Below are positions 36,601 to 50,699 of a stretch of 64,000 nucleotides of DNA, piece by piece. The notes under the pieces were generated by a model. That model was not told the origin of the DNA, did not search any database, and was given only the letters and a program-made list of their open reading frames with translations. Position numbers and translations under genes: made by a program. Each line of letters opens with the position of its first letter. Positions within the stretch are counted from its first letter, which is position 1. The DNA is from Paramecium tetraurelia (Eukaryota > Ciliophora > Oligohymenophorea > Peniculida > Parameciidae): assembly GCF_000165425.1 (NCBI RefSeq), contig NW_001798964.1:234223-298222 (forward strand). Direction: 5' to 3'.

Positions 36601-39600
36601 GAATGCTTGGGAAGCACTTCCTGCAACCAATCTACCATTTCTTACAAAGATCTTTCTGGCTCTTAAGGTAGTAACTGGTCTTCCATTGTCAAACCACAAT
36701 TCTCCTAGAATCAAAATGGTATCGAATTCTGGGAGTTCGATATCAATGATGATGATGTATTCGTAAGAGATTGTGACGTTTTCTCCTGCCACTGGTAGTT
36801 TGCCATTTGGCCAAATTGATACGTCTGACCACTTCTTTTATATCTTCACTACCACATCATCAGTGTAGGCAGGACAAGTCTCTCTGCAGAAGATTCCGTA
36901 TAAAGCAAGAGTATCTTATTGTACTCGTTATTTGCCTGAGACACAAATGTAGAAGAAGGATGTGCCTCTATCGTTGTACCAGTCTCCGTTGTTGCAAGTG
37001 TTTGGATTTGGAATTTCTGGAACTTAACTGTAATTTGAAAGGAATTTGTGATTTCTGTTTCTGTAGACATCGAAGGTCTCTCTCTAAACAGTGTAGTTGA
37101 ATCTGAATACAAGACCTGGTTCTTGAGAACTCATGTATTACGATGCCATGATGGATAGACTGAGCCAATTGTTGTACCAATTCACATTGTATGTGTATCC
37201 TAAGGCGAATTGAGATGCATAACTGTAGGCAATATCTCCACTCCAGATTCCAACGTATTATTCATATTGATATTTAGTCAATTCGAGTGGCAATGGGGCA
37301 TTCAAAGAGGGAACTCTATAGATCCTCAAAGCTTGATTGACATGGGCATCGTAAGGAGTAGGGTAATTCAATACCACGTCTCTTAATTTGGTTTGTTGTG
37401 AGTTGCAAATCAAAGAATTATCCCATTAGGCATTATCTTAATGAGTGCATCCATTCAAACCATCCAAATGCAATTTATATGCCACGATCTAAGCTCCAGT
37501 GGGTATGTTGGTGAGAGTACCATCTAGATCCCAAAAGATCTCTCTTCTGAAATTGTTCCAATGAATGATTCTGGCACTAGCAGAATTGAGGATCTTAATT
37601 CCTTTGAAGTGTGTATTCTTTCCTCCTGTCACCCACACCAAGTAACTACTACAAGCTGAACATGACTCAATCAAGGTCGATGTACTTGGGAAGTTGGCAA
37701 ATCTGATTGTATCAGCCAAGAATCCGTTGGTTCTGGGCACAATCAAACCAGTACTAGTTTGTGAACCAACAATAACAAAGTTCCTAATGGTTGTACCTTC
37801 AGCGGAATAGTTGGCTTTGTGTTACTGATAACCAGCAACCTTCGAACTTGCAATCAACACATTCTCAATCACAACATTACCCAAATTATCAGCCAACACA
37901 CCAACTTAAGCATTAGCCCAGGTGGTGAATCCGGACAATTTAGTTTGAACACTTGGATTGGCACTAAATGGATCATCTAATGCATCATTTCTATGAGTAA
38001 CACAAGGGGCCACTTTTGGAATCAGAGTTCCGATTCTTAAACCAACTCTACCAGTTGAATGGGCAGCATTGTTAGTGAAGTTCAACAATGGAACACCATT
38101 TGGACACACATCACTTGTAGAGGCAACACCTGAAGGATTTGATTTGAATGCCAAGTAGAATCCATACCATTCTGCTCCACCTACTCTATTATTGAAGAAG
38201 GTATTCTTGGGGTTGGTAATCCAGAAGGCTGCTGCTGTTGCATCTGATTGATACAATTACCAAGAGGACTTGACGACAGCCACTAGATTGTGTTCGAAGG
38301 TGTTGAACATTTCATTACCATTTTGATTGTAGATGGCATGACCAACGATGCTGTAACAAATGTTGTCAGACACTTCCAAATGTGATACACTTTGTAATCC
38401 AATGCAACGAGCATTTGAATTGTGAATTGAATTGCTTCTGATGTATGAATTGGACACCACTCCATTGTTATTGAAATTGATGGGGAATCTATTCAAATAT
38501 CTTTATTGACCACCATTCACTATTTCGACATTCTCAATTCTCACTTCAGTACCATCATCTTGTGTTCCTTAGATGTAAATGTGAACTCCATGGTAATTTA
38601 CTAAATCGCCTTAGATTCTAATGCTTCTAGTCAAACATCCCACTTCCACTTTTCTTGGGAACTCAACTCCATCAAAGTACTCTGATACTGTTTCATGAAC
38701 ATAATTCAAAGTCTAATTCAAAGTCAAGGTTCTTTTATCAACAGAAATAGCAACGATCTTTCGAACTTCAGCCTCAGTTTAAGCTTAATTACTGGATGTA
38801 ATGATGATTTCATCTCCAACCAACCAATTGACTGGCTCATCTACAGTTAAGGTGCCATCATTTGTAGTAGTTTATGACAAGAGAGTCCATGATGGAGTTC
38901 TATCTCTACCATGAATATCGATTTGACATTCGTTGCAACCAATCATTTTGTTACCCATATTTGGATATTAGACTCCTCTCTCCTCTCCTCTTATGGTAAT
39001 CTCAACTTTATGTTAGTGTGGGACTTCCTAAGTACCAATTTGGAATGTTCCTCTATTAATAACAACGTATTGTGCATCCAAAGAAGTATCAGCATCATCT
39101 GCAAATACCAAATTACCCTCTACCAAAACTTGCACCAATTTTGGAGTATGTACATCGACAATTAAGGTGGCACCTTAATATACCATCACTGAATCTCCAT
39201 CTGATGGGAATACGTATCCTCCCCAAGTCTTGATGTCTGACCATCTCTATCCATAGATGACTTGAGCATTGTTTACTGCCTCATCTCCATCAACTACAAC
39301 TTTGAATTTGTTGGTCACACTGGCAGTTGTCACATCCTTCAATCCACTCAAACATTTGATTTCAGTGGCAGTCACAGATTGAATTTGGCATTCGATGTCA
39401 TCAATAAACACTGAGGTTGATCCTGAGACGAATCCTGTACCAGTGATGGTAATGACAGTCTAAGTGTGAGGGGGAATGTCCTTGGGCAATACAGTGCTGA
39501 TGACAGGAGTGGCAGATGGATCGTAGGTGACACTAGAGTTGATTACTCCCATAGATTCATCGTCAACAAATACTTCAGTATCACAAGAAGAACTGGTCTC

Positions 39601-42600
39601 GTTGTCTGAATCATTTTCAAGCCATCCTCTGAAATCTATGTCAGCAATCTAACATCTGGATCCGCTTGTTCCTCTGGGATCTATGAATTTAATGGCTCTG
39701 ATGTTATCCAAATCAGCCTCCTTATTGTGATGTTCGGGTTCATCATCTTTGTCTTTGCCACCGTGAGAGTTCTTTTCTTTTGAATCGTCGCATTTTGTGG
39801 GTCTTTGAACATTCCATCCTTTGTGGACATCGTCATCAATGGTGAACCAATCTTTGAAGGTTACACCATCAGTGGAATATTGGAATTTGGCTCCTTTCAA
39901 ATAAGAGGCACCAACATCGATTCTAGGTAAGAAACTAAGGTGGTCCAATTTCATTTTCCTGTTCTTTCCAAAATCAATTTACACCCAACAATTTGTAGCT
40001 GAATTTGAAACATGATAAGTAGTTTCGGATTAATCAAAGAATTTCTTGACTACACTCTTGTCTGTGACATCTGAAGTCACTTAGAACTCCTCATGATCAA
40101 GTTTGTAATTCTTGGATTTCAATCCCTTCTACACCTTCTTAGCCCAAGCTGGGTTGAAATCTGGTACTCTGCATAAAATGCTATGATAATTCACATTCAA
40201 CAAGTCGCATTTCTTTCCACAAACCTTGACATTGTGACTCTCATGGAAACCATGACCATGAATCTCCAAATGTTTTCCTCCTTTGCATGATGCCTTGGGT
40301 AATGATCCACTCAAAACTGGATTTTAGAAGATGATCTTCTGGTATTACCATGTTGTCCACAAAGCTACTTTGTCATCGCATTAAACAACCACATCAAATT
40401 ATCCCAAAGGCACATTGGCGAAGGAAACTTGAATCAATGTGGCATTACTAGATACAATGGTACCTACGATATCATCAAGTCCCTCTTTCTCCAAATGGAC
40501 ATCCAAAGTTGTAGCACCCAAATTAGTACCAACTATATTGAAAGTCAAGGTCTCAGTTGATGCATTGTAAGTATAAGCTGACTTTCCAGACACATAAACA
40601 ATTCCAGCATTATTATTGATCTAAGTGATAGCTGGTTGACCAACATTGGTAACCTACAGATTGGTTGGGAATTAGCAAGATGATTTTGTTTACAAGTTCT
40701 TTCTAACGTCACGATAGAGTATTTTCACACCGTATCCAGCATTGGCTGTGATTCTTGGAGTTCTGCACTTCAATTTTCTATGTCCAGTCTTCTTCACTCT
40801 CAAACACTTCCATGTTCCAATGTACACTTCAATGTCATTGTCATCTCCAAATCCACTACCACTAATTTCGATATCCTATCCACCTTGTACAACTGTGGTT
40901 GTTGAAATTGATGTAATTTGCAATTCAACATTAGTAATCCACATTCCAGTGGCATATCCAGTGGATGTCTGGATTCTTGTCTTGTACTCACCTTAAGGTA
41001 AATCAGGAACTGTATAGATCAATTAGCCAGTCTCTGAAATTGTTCCAGTTACTGAGTATTTCTCATTGAACACTACAGTGACTGATTATGAAGTTGTGGT
41101 TATGCATTGTATGTTTTCGACTTGATCAACTGTGTAATTCTTAACCTTATCAAAGATGTAATCGTTCCAGAAGGACAAGTCTCTTCTTGGACTGCTCTCA
41201 TAAGTTTAGTAGTGACTAATTCCAGTAGAAGACATGGTTCTTTTTGGTTCTGGATGTTCTCTCTTTTGAACAATATACTTTTAATAATCTGGTAATCCGA
41301 GTTGATCTTCAGATAATAATCTTGCACCTGCACTTGCAACTGAGTCAGATGGAGCACCACAGGATAGAGTCATGGTGGAATCATAAGTGAACTCGCAAGA
41401 TCCTTGGCAGACTGAATCAAACAGAATTCTGGTTGTAACTATGACCCTTTGGGGTGTTGTGTATCTGAAATGCTTTGGTGGAGTGACACAGTACAATTCT
41501 GTTGAAGTGGAAGCATCTTCATCTAAATCACAAATCCAATTGATTTCATCACCAATAAATACGATGGTCTCTTGAGGCACAAAATTGAATCCATTAATTT
41601 TGATTCTAGTTCCTCCTGCTTCACTTCCTGTAGCATTGTCAATACTGGTTATCACTGTGTTGTATTGGAATTTGTTGGCATCTCCAGCAGCTGTTGCTTC
41701 TCCTACTCCAGCTCTGTTCACAATGAATCTATATTCTCCTGGGAGACCTCCTCTCAAGTAAACAACTATTTGGTCATCTTTTACACTAACCACTGGGCAT
41801 TAATATGTTTTATCTGCATTCACCAATTCTACTGTGATATCAGATGTGACTAATCCAAATCCAGTACCAATGATAGTGTTGAATCCCTTATAAATGGGAG
41901 TTAATATGGTCTCTTGCACTCTTGTGATCGTAATGTGAATTGTATGATCATAGGTGAAATCAGCATTTTGAGCTTGTCCATCCTTGAAATGCAAAACAAT
42001 GATTGAGTCAGGCATTGACTCTACGTATGTTGGAGTCTTAATTACGACTTAGTTACTTGAGGTAGATTTGATGACAGTCTAAACTCCTCCAAGATAAACG
42101 CTTAAATCTTCGGTAATTTCTTTAGGGAATCCCTTGCCAAATAGGGTAACGACAGTGCCACCATCTTCTGATCCACTTGTTGGATTGATGTGGGTGATTA
42201 TCAATGGGGCTTAGTAGGGAAGTACACTAGGGTCGATATCTGCATTTCCATATTCCTCATAGTGGAAGACTGGGAAATACTTTCCATATTCAAATTCTGT
42301 TCCATCGACAGTGCAAGTGAAATCGTATTCATAATCATCAGTTTAAACCATTACAATGTCATAGCAATCATAATCTCCGAAACTAATTGTGGAGAGGGTG
42401 TCATCCAAACTGTTTCCTAATGTAGTACTACCAACTGTTGATATGTGGAGACTAAGAGTAGTAGCTTCATCATAAGTGAAATCAGTCATGGTCAGTTTCA
42501 AATCAACTGGAGCATCCAAATTGCAAGCACCTTCTTGAGCACAAGCACTTAATAAGCCATCTAAAGTGATGGAAACGGTTGGTGTTGCTGAATAAGTAAA

Positions 42601-44809
42601 CAATAATTCATTTGGAATAGGTTCATAGAGAATGTTTGAACTTGCTTCTTATAGAGTTGTTATGGTGACCTTGACTTCTCCATTTCCAGATATCAAGTTG
42701 TTGGTGGCAACTTTAAAGTTACTTAATTCTTGGACTCCCTTTATTTAGACTTTCCAGATGTTTCCATCCTATGGAGTTCCTTCATTCCAAACTATGGGTC
42801 TGTATCCAGTGGTTGCTTCAATTGCATCAGCTAAAGCAGAGGCACTCAAATCAAATGGTAAATCAACTGAATTGCTCACCTTCAAGTATTGTTCAATGCT
42901 GTCATAATCAACATAACTTAATTGGAATGTACCTTCTATTGGAGTAGAGGGAGTTACCAAAATGGCTGAGGCCTTACCAATAGCACTGTTAGCATTAGCA
43001 GTGATGTTGAATACAAATGATGGTTTGACTTACACTTTTCTGTATCTTTAGAATGTGATAACATATCTGAAACCAGCAAATGTGGTGGCTGTTTAGTCCA
43101 GTAATTCTTCACCAGCAGAATCCACTTTGGTGCTGGCAACTGTCACACTGTAAACTCCAATAGCATTAATGGCTGATGCAACTTGTTCAGCAGTGGCAAG
43201 AGTTGAAAGCCATCCTGTACTGTAAGAGAATGCTGGATTTGCAGTTGTACTTGCGAAGACCAACTGATATTGTCCTGAGAGTTTAGTGTCTGCCAAAGAG
43301 TTAAACACCTTGTATTCGACTTCCTCCTTGATTGGATTGTATGAGGTTGAAATACTGTAAAGAGCACCTACTGAGTATTCAGTGAATGTTTCGTCCTCGA
43401 TTTCTACTGATACAGTGACATATCCTGGACCAGCACCATTGGTATGATTGATTTGTAGTTGATAGTATTGGCCCTCTTCAAGAGTGATGTAATCTGATAT
43501 AGAATTCACTGGGGTGCTAGAAAATTCACTTTGCCAGTAGTTTCTATATCCTGATAGATTGTTTTCGGCAATCAATTCTAATTTCGAATTATCGATTGAT
43601 GATGGATTTTTATTCAACTCAACAGTGGCTCTGTCGTCTGAGGCTACGTAGAATCTATAGGATCCTGTCTTTGGAGCCTTGAAGAATCCTTTGAACTATT
43701 CGTTGTAGTAACTTCCATAAACATTTTGGACATCTGGTTCACCAATAAAGTCATTCTGATAAACAGTGTTTCCCCACCATCTCTTATATCTAAGACCGCT
43801 TCCATCTGCATAGGCTTCCTAACCGTGGATGGTGATGTTGAAGAATTTAACTGTGATGGTTGATCCGTCATTTCCAACAACTGCTGTGTTTTTCAATTGG
43901 AGTTATCCTCCGACATAGACTCTGACTTAACAGGTACCATATCCGAATCCAAGACCATATATACTCAACATACCTCCTTTCTTGGACAACACCTTGGTGC
44001 TCAAACCTGTAATGACTGGGAGGATGATTGATTGATAAGTGTCTGTGGTTGTGGTATATTATTATGATACTGACACACTATTTTGTTGATTACCATTGAC
44101 TGTAGTTATGTAGATTGGGTAGATGCCAGCTATGCCATCAGTGGGTACTTAACATTTAATAATGTCATCATTGGCATCAATGTCTGATTAAGAAGATTAG
44201 CTTCTATCACAAATTTAATTGTCAAATTAAATCTATAATTGTGCACTTGACAAAGAGCTAACCAAGAATTTACCTCTGAAAAAGGTCCATTGACTGGGGT
44301 AGTTAACTCTTGGACTTACAAAATAAAGTTGGCTTGTCAAAGATTTCAAATAAGTAAAGTAACAATAGACGCCTGCAGTGCATGTAGAATCTGCAGATCC
44401 TGTCACTTTGATTACGATTGGGAGTGATCCAAGACTATGGTCGTCTGGCTTGACTTGAGAGGTAACACAAATGATTGACAACCCTGAAACACCATTTTCA
44501 GGCACTATGCAAGGGTATGTTCCTACAAACACTGCATTTTTAGAGACAGTAGTACTCAATCCAGATGCCTAATAGTAGTTTAAAAATAAATTACTTGGAT
44601 GTATAAGGTTGTTCCTCCAGCCAACGAACCTTGAGGGATGGCAGCTGATGTGGGACGGCAAGATGCGCTTGTAATGATCACAGGAACTACGGTTTTAGGT
44701 TTAGTTGTAGTCTTGGTTTAGGCTTGAACTAATAAATATGTATTTGGTAATTCTTACTCTCTGCCACGAAATAAATGAAGAATAATGCTAAAGAAAGATA
44801 TTTTTACAT
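33614..44809 (-). CDS. Giant fibrocystin-L (PKHD1L1)-like surface protein
   Basis: About 3,700 residues with few introns (two near 44.58-44.76 kb, one at 34502-34527). Domain order from the N-terminus: signal peptide (MQKYLSLALFFIYFVA); IPT/TIG Ig-like repeats through about 44.6-40 kb (for example YNTVITSIDNATGSEAGGT, INGFNFVPQETIVFIG); a PA14 domain at about 43.85-43.4 kb (GFFKAPKTGSYRFYVASDDR); a discoidin-like segment near 39.9 kb; a first G8 domain near 39.25-38.9 kb (WGGYVFPSDGDSVMVYQGAT); beta-helix repeats 38.6-37.5 kb; a second G8 near 36.85-36.45 kb (WPNGKLPVAGENVTISYEYI); more beta-helix; and a C-terminal membrane helix (LLISVICAVGGVVLISLIIS) with a short basic cytoplasmic tail. IPT, PA14, two G8 and PbH1 regions define PKHD1L1. 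GC content is higher than its surroundings, as usual for highly expressed surface proteins. Ciliary or cell-coat membrane location is likely. Confidence 0.9.
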
Positions 44810-45101
44810 GTAAAATAAATTAATTATTGATTATATGGTGTTGATCAATCCCTTAAATACTCAACGAATCATATTTTTTATAAATTTAGATTCGTTTTTT
44901 TCTAGATTAGTCTCAATCAAATGAATCCATATCAGTAATTAATAATTAATGTAATTGGTATTCCTCCTGCGAATATTTGCACTTCCTCCAAACTTAGTAG
45001 GATTCTCATTACTGAATTGATTTTTCAAGGTTTTATCATAATCCAAATTAATTCGAGTGATCAATTTTCAACGTTTTTACATTTATATATATATCAAATA
45101 T

Positions 45102-48100
45102 TCATGATTTATCTAACCTCTTCAAGGGTCTATCCTTGTCGTGACTTTTCTTCTTTTTGGGTACTTGTCTACTTTCTGTTTTGTTATTTGGATTTCTTCT
45201 TTCCTCTGAATGTTCCTTGTGATTGTATTCCTCATGCTCCCCATCGCCTGCTTTCCCCACTGATTTCATTTTTTCCTAATTTGGCGCCTACTTTTTTGAG
45301 TCGTGGGCAGTGCTAGTCAAGTTAGTCTTGGGAGCATAAACTGGTAGAGTGTTGATTTTATCTTCAATATGGAAATTCTTGATCTAAGTTTTGATGTCCT
45401 GAATGTGACCGTAGTCCTTCTCCACATCTTATAAATATATTTTAATATATTCAGCCACTTGCTGAGTCGGAGGAAAAATATCTTAAACTCTTTTCAAAAA
45501 TATCAAGGCATTCCGAACCTAACCCATAACCATTACTACATACCTGAGTCTCATTATTTTTCAAAATTCGTATGAACTGGGCCATCTTGAAAAAAATGTT
45601 TTAAATTATATACTGTTTCTCCCTGTCGTAACCATCGATTGAGGTGTCAAAGTAGTTTCTCAAGTCGTTCTTGAACTTAGTCTCGTCATTCCAATTCGCA
45701 TACGGTATGATCAGTTACTACATAAATATGCTCAGATTCGAGGCCTCCTCTTCAGTTGCACACTGCAAATATGTAAACGTGAAATAGATGATCTCCTTGG
45801 GTACATAGAAGGTGTAAGTGTATCTAGGTTTCCCAATCTTCAACATTTTTTGTACAAACTTCGCACAATATATTGCTTCCGCAGGATCTATCAGAATCCT
45901 CGGTAACAAACAAACTTATGATAGACATTAAGCAAATTTGATATGATAATTCTCCTTCGCTTGATCAGCCTCCTTGAAACTAAACACATGTTTCTTGTCT
46001 CTCAAACACTTGTCGAATTACTCCTGTCGTTTTTTGTTGTTGTCCAACTCATTCTGCAATTTATCAAATGCTTTTTAATGCTGTTTGCTCTGCCTGTCCT
46101 TCGTATCCGGATTCTTGTTGATGTTCTCCTGCAGCCACTTCAACTATTAGTCATAAATCGCCTATGGCACATAAATATTATCCAAACTCAACAGCCAAAA
46201 TATCGCAAACAACTCGGGATTTATAATCGTCCACAAGATGTCCTTCACATAAGTATGACATATCAATGGCAATTGCTGAACCTATTGATTGTTTATGTCC
46301 GGATTGATGCACATCACCTTAGGATCAATCTTATCGTAGATGTTCTTGATGTTGTCCACCTCCTCCTGAAACTCCTCCTCACTCATATTATACAAACTTT
46401 TGTAACTGTATCTCACAATATGGAATGCAATCTCAAAAGGCAATTTGAAATCGATCACCATCCTCTCTAGTGGATTCTCAGGGAATAGCTAGGCATAATG
46501 AGTTGGCTTGTCAGTTTAAAACAACAAGCATTTGGTGAGTTGATTGATGCTGCAAGTGAAGTTATCATACAATGCAACCAAAGGTTTCAAATTTTGATTA
46601 TGATAATTCAAAATGAATCTCGATCTCTATTAACACAAAACCACCAGCATCAAAAATGCCAGCGAAACTACCTCTTCCTGATTATTTTGATTCAGGATTC
46701 TCTGTGAATTTATGGTTTACGACCAAAAGAACTGTTCCAAAGCACTAGAACTTTTTCTAGACCTCCTAAACTCGTTAGTTTACGAAGTAGTTTCAAGCTA
46801 AATGTACCTTCCTCCTGCCAAAGCTTATATTTATTAAGGTGTCAGATCCTCAATGTGGACTATTCCTGTCATCTTTTCAATCAATTCCCTCAATATGAGA
46901 ATTTCTGGTTTTATGATGGATTCGTTCTTACTTATTGAGGGATTGCTTTGATCAGTAGAAAATACATCAATCAAATAAGCAAACAACCCTTGCATATCAA
47001 TAGTATAATATTTTCTTAGTACACTTGCTATGAATTATGCAATATTCTTAAACCAATATCTGCATTCTATGTCTTTGTCTCGAACTTTGGATTCATCATT
47101 GAAATCACAAAGCCATTGTATCATTATAAACTACAATATGTCCAAAGATAAAGGAGTTGCCAACCCTAAAGTGTGAACAATCACTGAATTATTATCTGGT
47201 ATTTCTAATCTGTTTCTCCTTAAAACATTCATTACGATCATTGGTTGGTTGTGAGATAGTTTAGCGAACTTCACCATCATTTTATCCTTGTTATCTTTAT
47301 CAATCTTATTAAAAAAGCTTCTAATGTGTTCTTTAGTAAGTTGAGCAGCTCTGATTGTCTGGTTGATGGTAGAAAATTAATGGATGTCTTTCCATTTTGA
47401 ATAACAATCAAATCTCTTACGAAAGTCCAATTGTCCCAAGTATTTCCATAGTTCTATTACAATAGGTAAACATTCTCCACTTTGGACAGCTGGAATCAAG
47501 TGATCAAGAATCAGAGGTTGGACATCAGGATTTTAGGATGATATTAACACTTTAGACAGCTTGTGAAATACTAAAGGATACTCACCAATATATGGGGAAA
47601 ATATTGATAAGATCTCATTCAATATGGATATTGCATCTTCGTCAATAACTTCTAGCTGTTTTATTTAGAAGGCTGTAGTACAATCTGGATCATATATAAA
47701 CTAGGTTGAGTAATTAGTATAATTACTTTCTTTTGTTCTCTAGATCTACTCTTGAATAGAGTTTTGTTATATAATTACTCATGTAATGGATCGATCATCC
47801 AATCAATCAAATCTGCCAGAGTTCTTTTGATTGGTAGGAATATTGTAAAGTCTACTATTCCTTCAAAAGATTTATAGAGCTCCTGAAATATATTGAAAGC
47901 ATTGATATGGATTAATCCTTGCATCAACCACAATTTTTAATTGTCTAATTTAAATATAAATTAAAAATACATAGTTATTGTCCAAATAAGTCTTTCTTCA
48001 ATTTTTCTGATTGGTCATTGTTGTTTCTTGAATCTCTCAATTCCTCAACTTACATGACTTAATCAAACGATTTGTAAAATTTATAACTGTCTTCTGCTAG

Positions 48101-48796
48101 ATCTTCAAAAATCTTAGAGAAATCTTGGTCATTTGGTTACAAGTATTTCCAAATGTTTCCAAGTTCAAATAGTTTGTACTTCAAGGCAGTTGCTGTGATG
48201 ATGATCAATTTGTGATCTGGAATTTTCTAATCAGTTTGCATAACTTAAGCTGAATTAGCCATTTTAGTCATCAATATGCTTATGTTGTTATTGTTGGAGA
48301 GGGTTTAAACGATTGACTCGAATCGTTTACCTAAGAATTGGCAAACGGAGATGCATTTGAATTATTTAAGAATTTTCACATAGGATAAACTGTAGGGGTA
48401 TTCAGTCCAACTTTGAATTATGATGTCAACCACTCTGTCAGGGTCTAGATCAAAATATCCAATCAGATGTATTATGTTTTCGATTCTTTATTTAATTTCC
48501 TCGTCGTATATATGAGTGTGTTTTGCTGCATCCAAAATTTCAACCATCAATTTGCTATATCCTTCATTTTCATCCTTCATTGACCAAAACTTATTTTGAC
48601 AAAAATTGATATCTGTGTTTATTTTCCTCTTTCTTTGTGAAAAAGTATCTTATTAAACAAATCCACATTCCCACAATACTTCTTCATCGAAGTTGTCAAA
48701 GAAAACCTACTTTTAAGTTTAAGTCAATCTTTCCGCCAAACTTTGCATTAGCTATATTAAAAGTTTTCTTGAATCAGACGATTATTAAATAACCAT
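45102..48796 (-). CDS. THOC2: THO complex subunit 2 (THOC2/Tho2)-like
   Basis: About 1,200 residues. THO couples transcription to mRNA export in the nucleus and THOC2 is its scaffold. The N-terminal region shows WSMKDENEGYSKLMVEILDA and IHLIGYFDLDPDRVVDIIIQ, matching the conserved 'ExEGYxKL' and 'IGxFxLDPNRVLD' blocks. The C-terminal third has the hallmark DPAEAIYCAKFVQKM followed by ATEEEASNLSIFMQQL and a conserved Trp. The last 60 residues are a Lys/Glu/His-rich tail (PKKKKSHDKDRPLKRLDKS), as in other THOC2 proteins. Start chosen at Met 48796, with an alternative Met 16 codons on. At least one 26-nt intron near 47949-47974 is clear; others are likely. No breaks seen in the conserved blocks. 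Confidence 0.85.
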
Positions 48797-49118
48797 TGTA
48801 CACAAATAGAGATTTTCTAAAAGAATAGTAAAAGAGGCTTCATTTTACTAATCAATAATTTAAATAGGATTACTTGAATATTTCTGAGGAATTGAATTAC
48901 TTTGTCAAATGGAATTTTTTGCTTCAAATAAAAGTCGGACAAATATTGATAAATGAATTTATTCTTCCTTCTTGGATCGCTCACGGTGAAATAATTTATC
49001 GTTCTAAACGCATTATTCCAATGAATTACCTATCTACATCATTTATTAATTCTTAAGTGATCACTAATATATCACTCATTAATATAATTTTAATATATAA
49101 ATAAATAAATTAATTTTA

Positions 49119-50699
49119 TCATTTCAATGCTGAGGCAAGTAATACTTCTGCATCTCTAAATCTTTAGTTCATCGAAGAACAATTTAAAACAACAATTATC
49201 GCCTCCAAATTATCATTCTTGTAATATCCCGTGAAACAAGGTCCAGCATTAGGAGTAACCCCAGTCTTCACTCCCATCCAACCAGACTTCTTCAGTAACT
49301 TGTTCGTATTTTTCCATTTGTACAAAGTCGACTTGCCTCCTTTATCAGTCAGAGCATGAGTCTTAAATATTTTTGTCGTTATGATCTCGAGGAATACATC
49401 CAACTAAATGCACTTCTCTATCAATTTACTATTGTTTTTATAGAACAAAGCAAGTACCTTATATCATGAGGACACGAGACATTCTTCTCATCATTCAAAC
49501 CATGGACAGAAGAATAATTAGTATTCTCCATCTTGATCGAACTGGCATGTTTGTTCATTTGATCAAGGAACGTGTGTTTGAGTAACTTCTTGTTTCTTTC
49601 AATCTGCGGCTCGATGTCGATGATTGTGCCTTTCAAGTGTCTATTATATTGATAAACCTCGGTCTTTTGCAATATCATCAAGTAGGCTATAGTGAAACTC
49701 AGAACAAGTGCTGCATCATTCCCAGAAGGCAACATAAGAGCGAATAACAATTGTTTGATTGTTAATATGCCTCCTGCATTTAGAAAGGCACTAGTTCCAT
49801 CAATGCATTCAGCATGGCCTGGAATTTTTATTTTTATTTATTCAGGCTCAAATATTGTATTCTTTTAAATACGTTAATGTGGTGTAACAAGTCATGATTT
49901 TTGTGATACTGGCCATTTCCCCTTTTTGAAACTCCTGCCATCCAACCGATTTATTAAAACATTTCTCATTCTTTTGTTTCGTGAACATGACCCATCTTTT
50001 AGCACTTACTTTATGCTTAATAGAGGGAATAGCTTAATGAACTGATAAAGATACAGTTAGTTTGTTTGGGAATATTTTTTTGGCCATCAGACTAGTTGCA
50101 GTTTTTATTACTTTCTGGGGCTACCTCTAGGCTAATTGAGATTCTACTAATTTTTATCGACTATTAAAACTTACTAGATTAAGGTTCTTTCTGTTAACTC
50201 TATGCATAAACTCTCATCCTTTCCCTTATCAATTGAGCAGGCAAGTTAGGCAAAGTAGGTTAAGGATTTATTGAAATTTGTTGTTCTGAAAATTCATCAG
50301 ATTGAATCGTTTGTCCATTCGCCTACTTGTACCTTTTCTCCTCCTGTGCAATCACATGCAAGGCATCCAAGTAAGTGTCCACGAATACGTACTCAGATTA
50401 GTTCTCATATCTCCTCTATATCCATAAATAAAACTGTATACTACATTAGCTTTTTTAATAGGATCATTTAGCATACACTAAGCCTCATGTACATAAAATT
50501 TTAAAATATGAGGAGATCTTTTCGGAGATGCTTTAATTTTTGCACTCTGCAATCCTCTAACCTTCAACTCAGGAAGTGGAATGTTTTGACCATCATTGAG
50601 TTGATTGCATCCACTTGTGTTGGCCATTTGAGAGTGAACGCTTTTTCGATGAAATTTTGATAAGGAAGCCGAGAATGCATCTTTAGGTTTCGCATTCAT
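49119..50699 (-). CDS. S11 peptidase (D-Ala-D-Ala carboxypeptidase-like) with apparent +1 frameshift
   Basis: Three introns (29, 28 and 29 nt) join a 190-residue disordered N-terminus (MNAKPKDAFSASLSKF) to a penicillin-binding/S11 serine peptidase domain. All three catalytic motifs are present: SxxK as MASITKIMTCY, SxN as LPSGNDAA, and KTG as MGVKTGVTPNAGPCFTGYY, plus VHGL in place of the usual NPHGL. Bacterial members trim peptidoglycan; eukaryotic homologues probably act as beta-lactamase-like hydrolases of unknown substrate. Between SxxK and SxN, near 49858, the frame ends in TGA and the sequence resumes one base on (FEPEQIKIKIPGHAE). No GT..AG pair repairs it, and total exon length is 3n+1, consistent with one extra base. 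So it is a young pseudogene, a sequencing error, or a recoded gene. Confidence 0.75.

Noticed and set aside
36575-37100. Plus-strand frames within the fibrocystin-L-like gene, one Cys/Arg-rich
   Set aside because: Antisense shadows of the second G8 domain region; no introns, starts or homology of their own.
45943-46707. Plus-strand open frames of 69-175 codons at about 46 kb
   Set aside because: They lie opposite THOC2 coding sequence and have the Leu/Val/Ile composition of an antisense shadow.
50230-50480. HELP/EMAP-like motif (YGYRGDMRTNL) upstream of the S11 peptidase
   Set aside because: It lies inside a 29-nt intron plus the wrong frame; splicing at GTAGTATAC..GATATAG gives a continuous different frame into the S11 gene.
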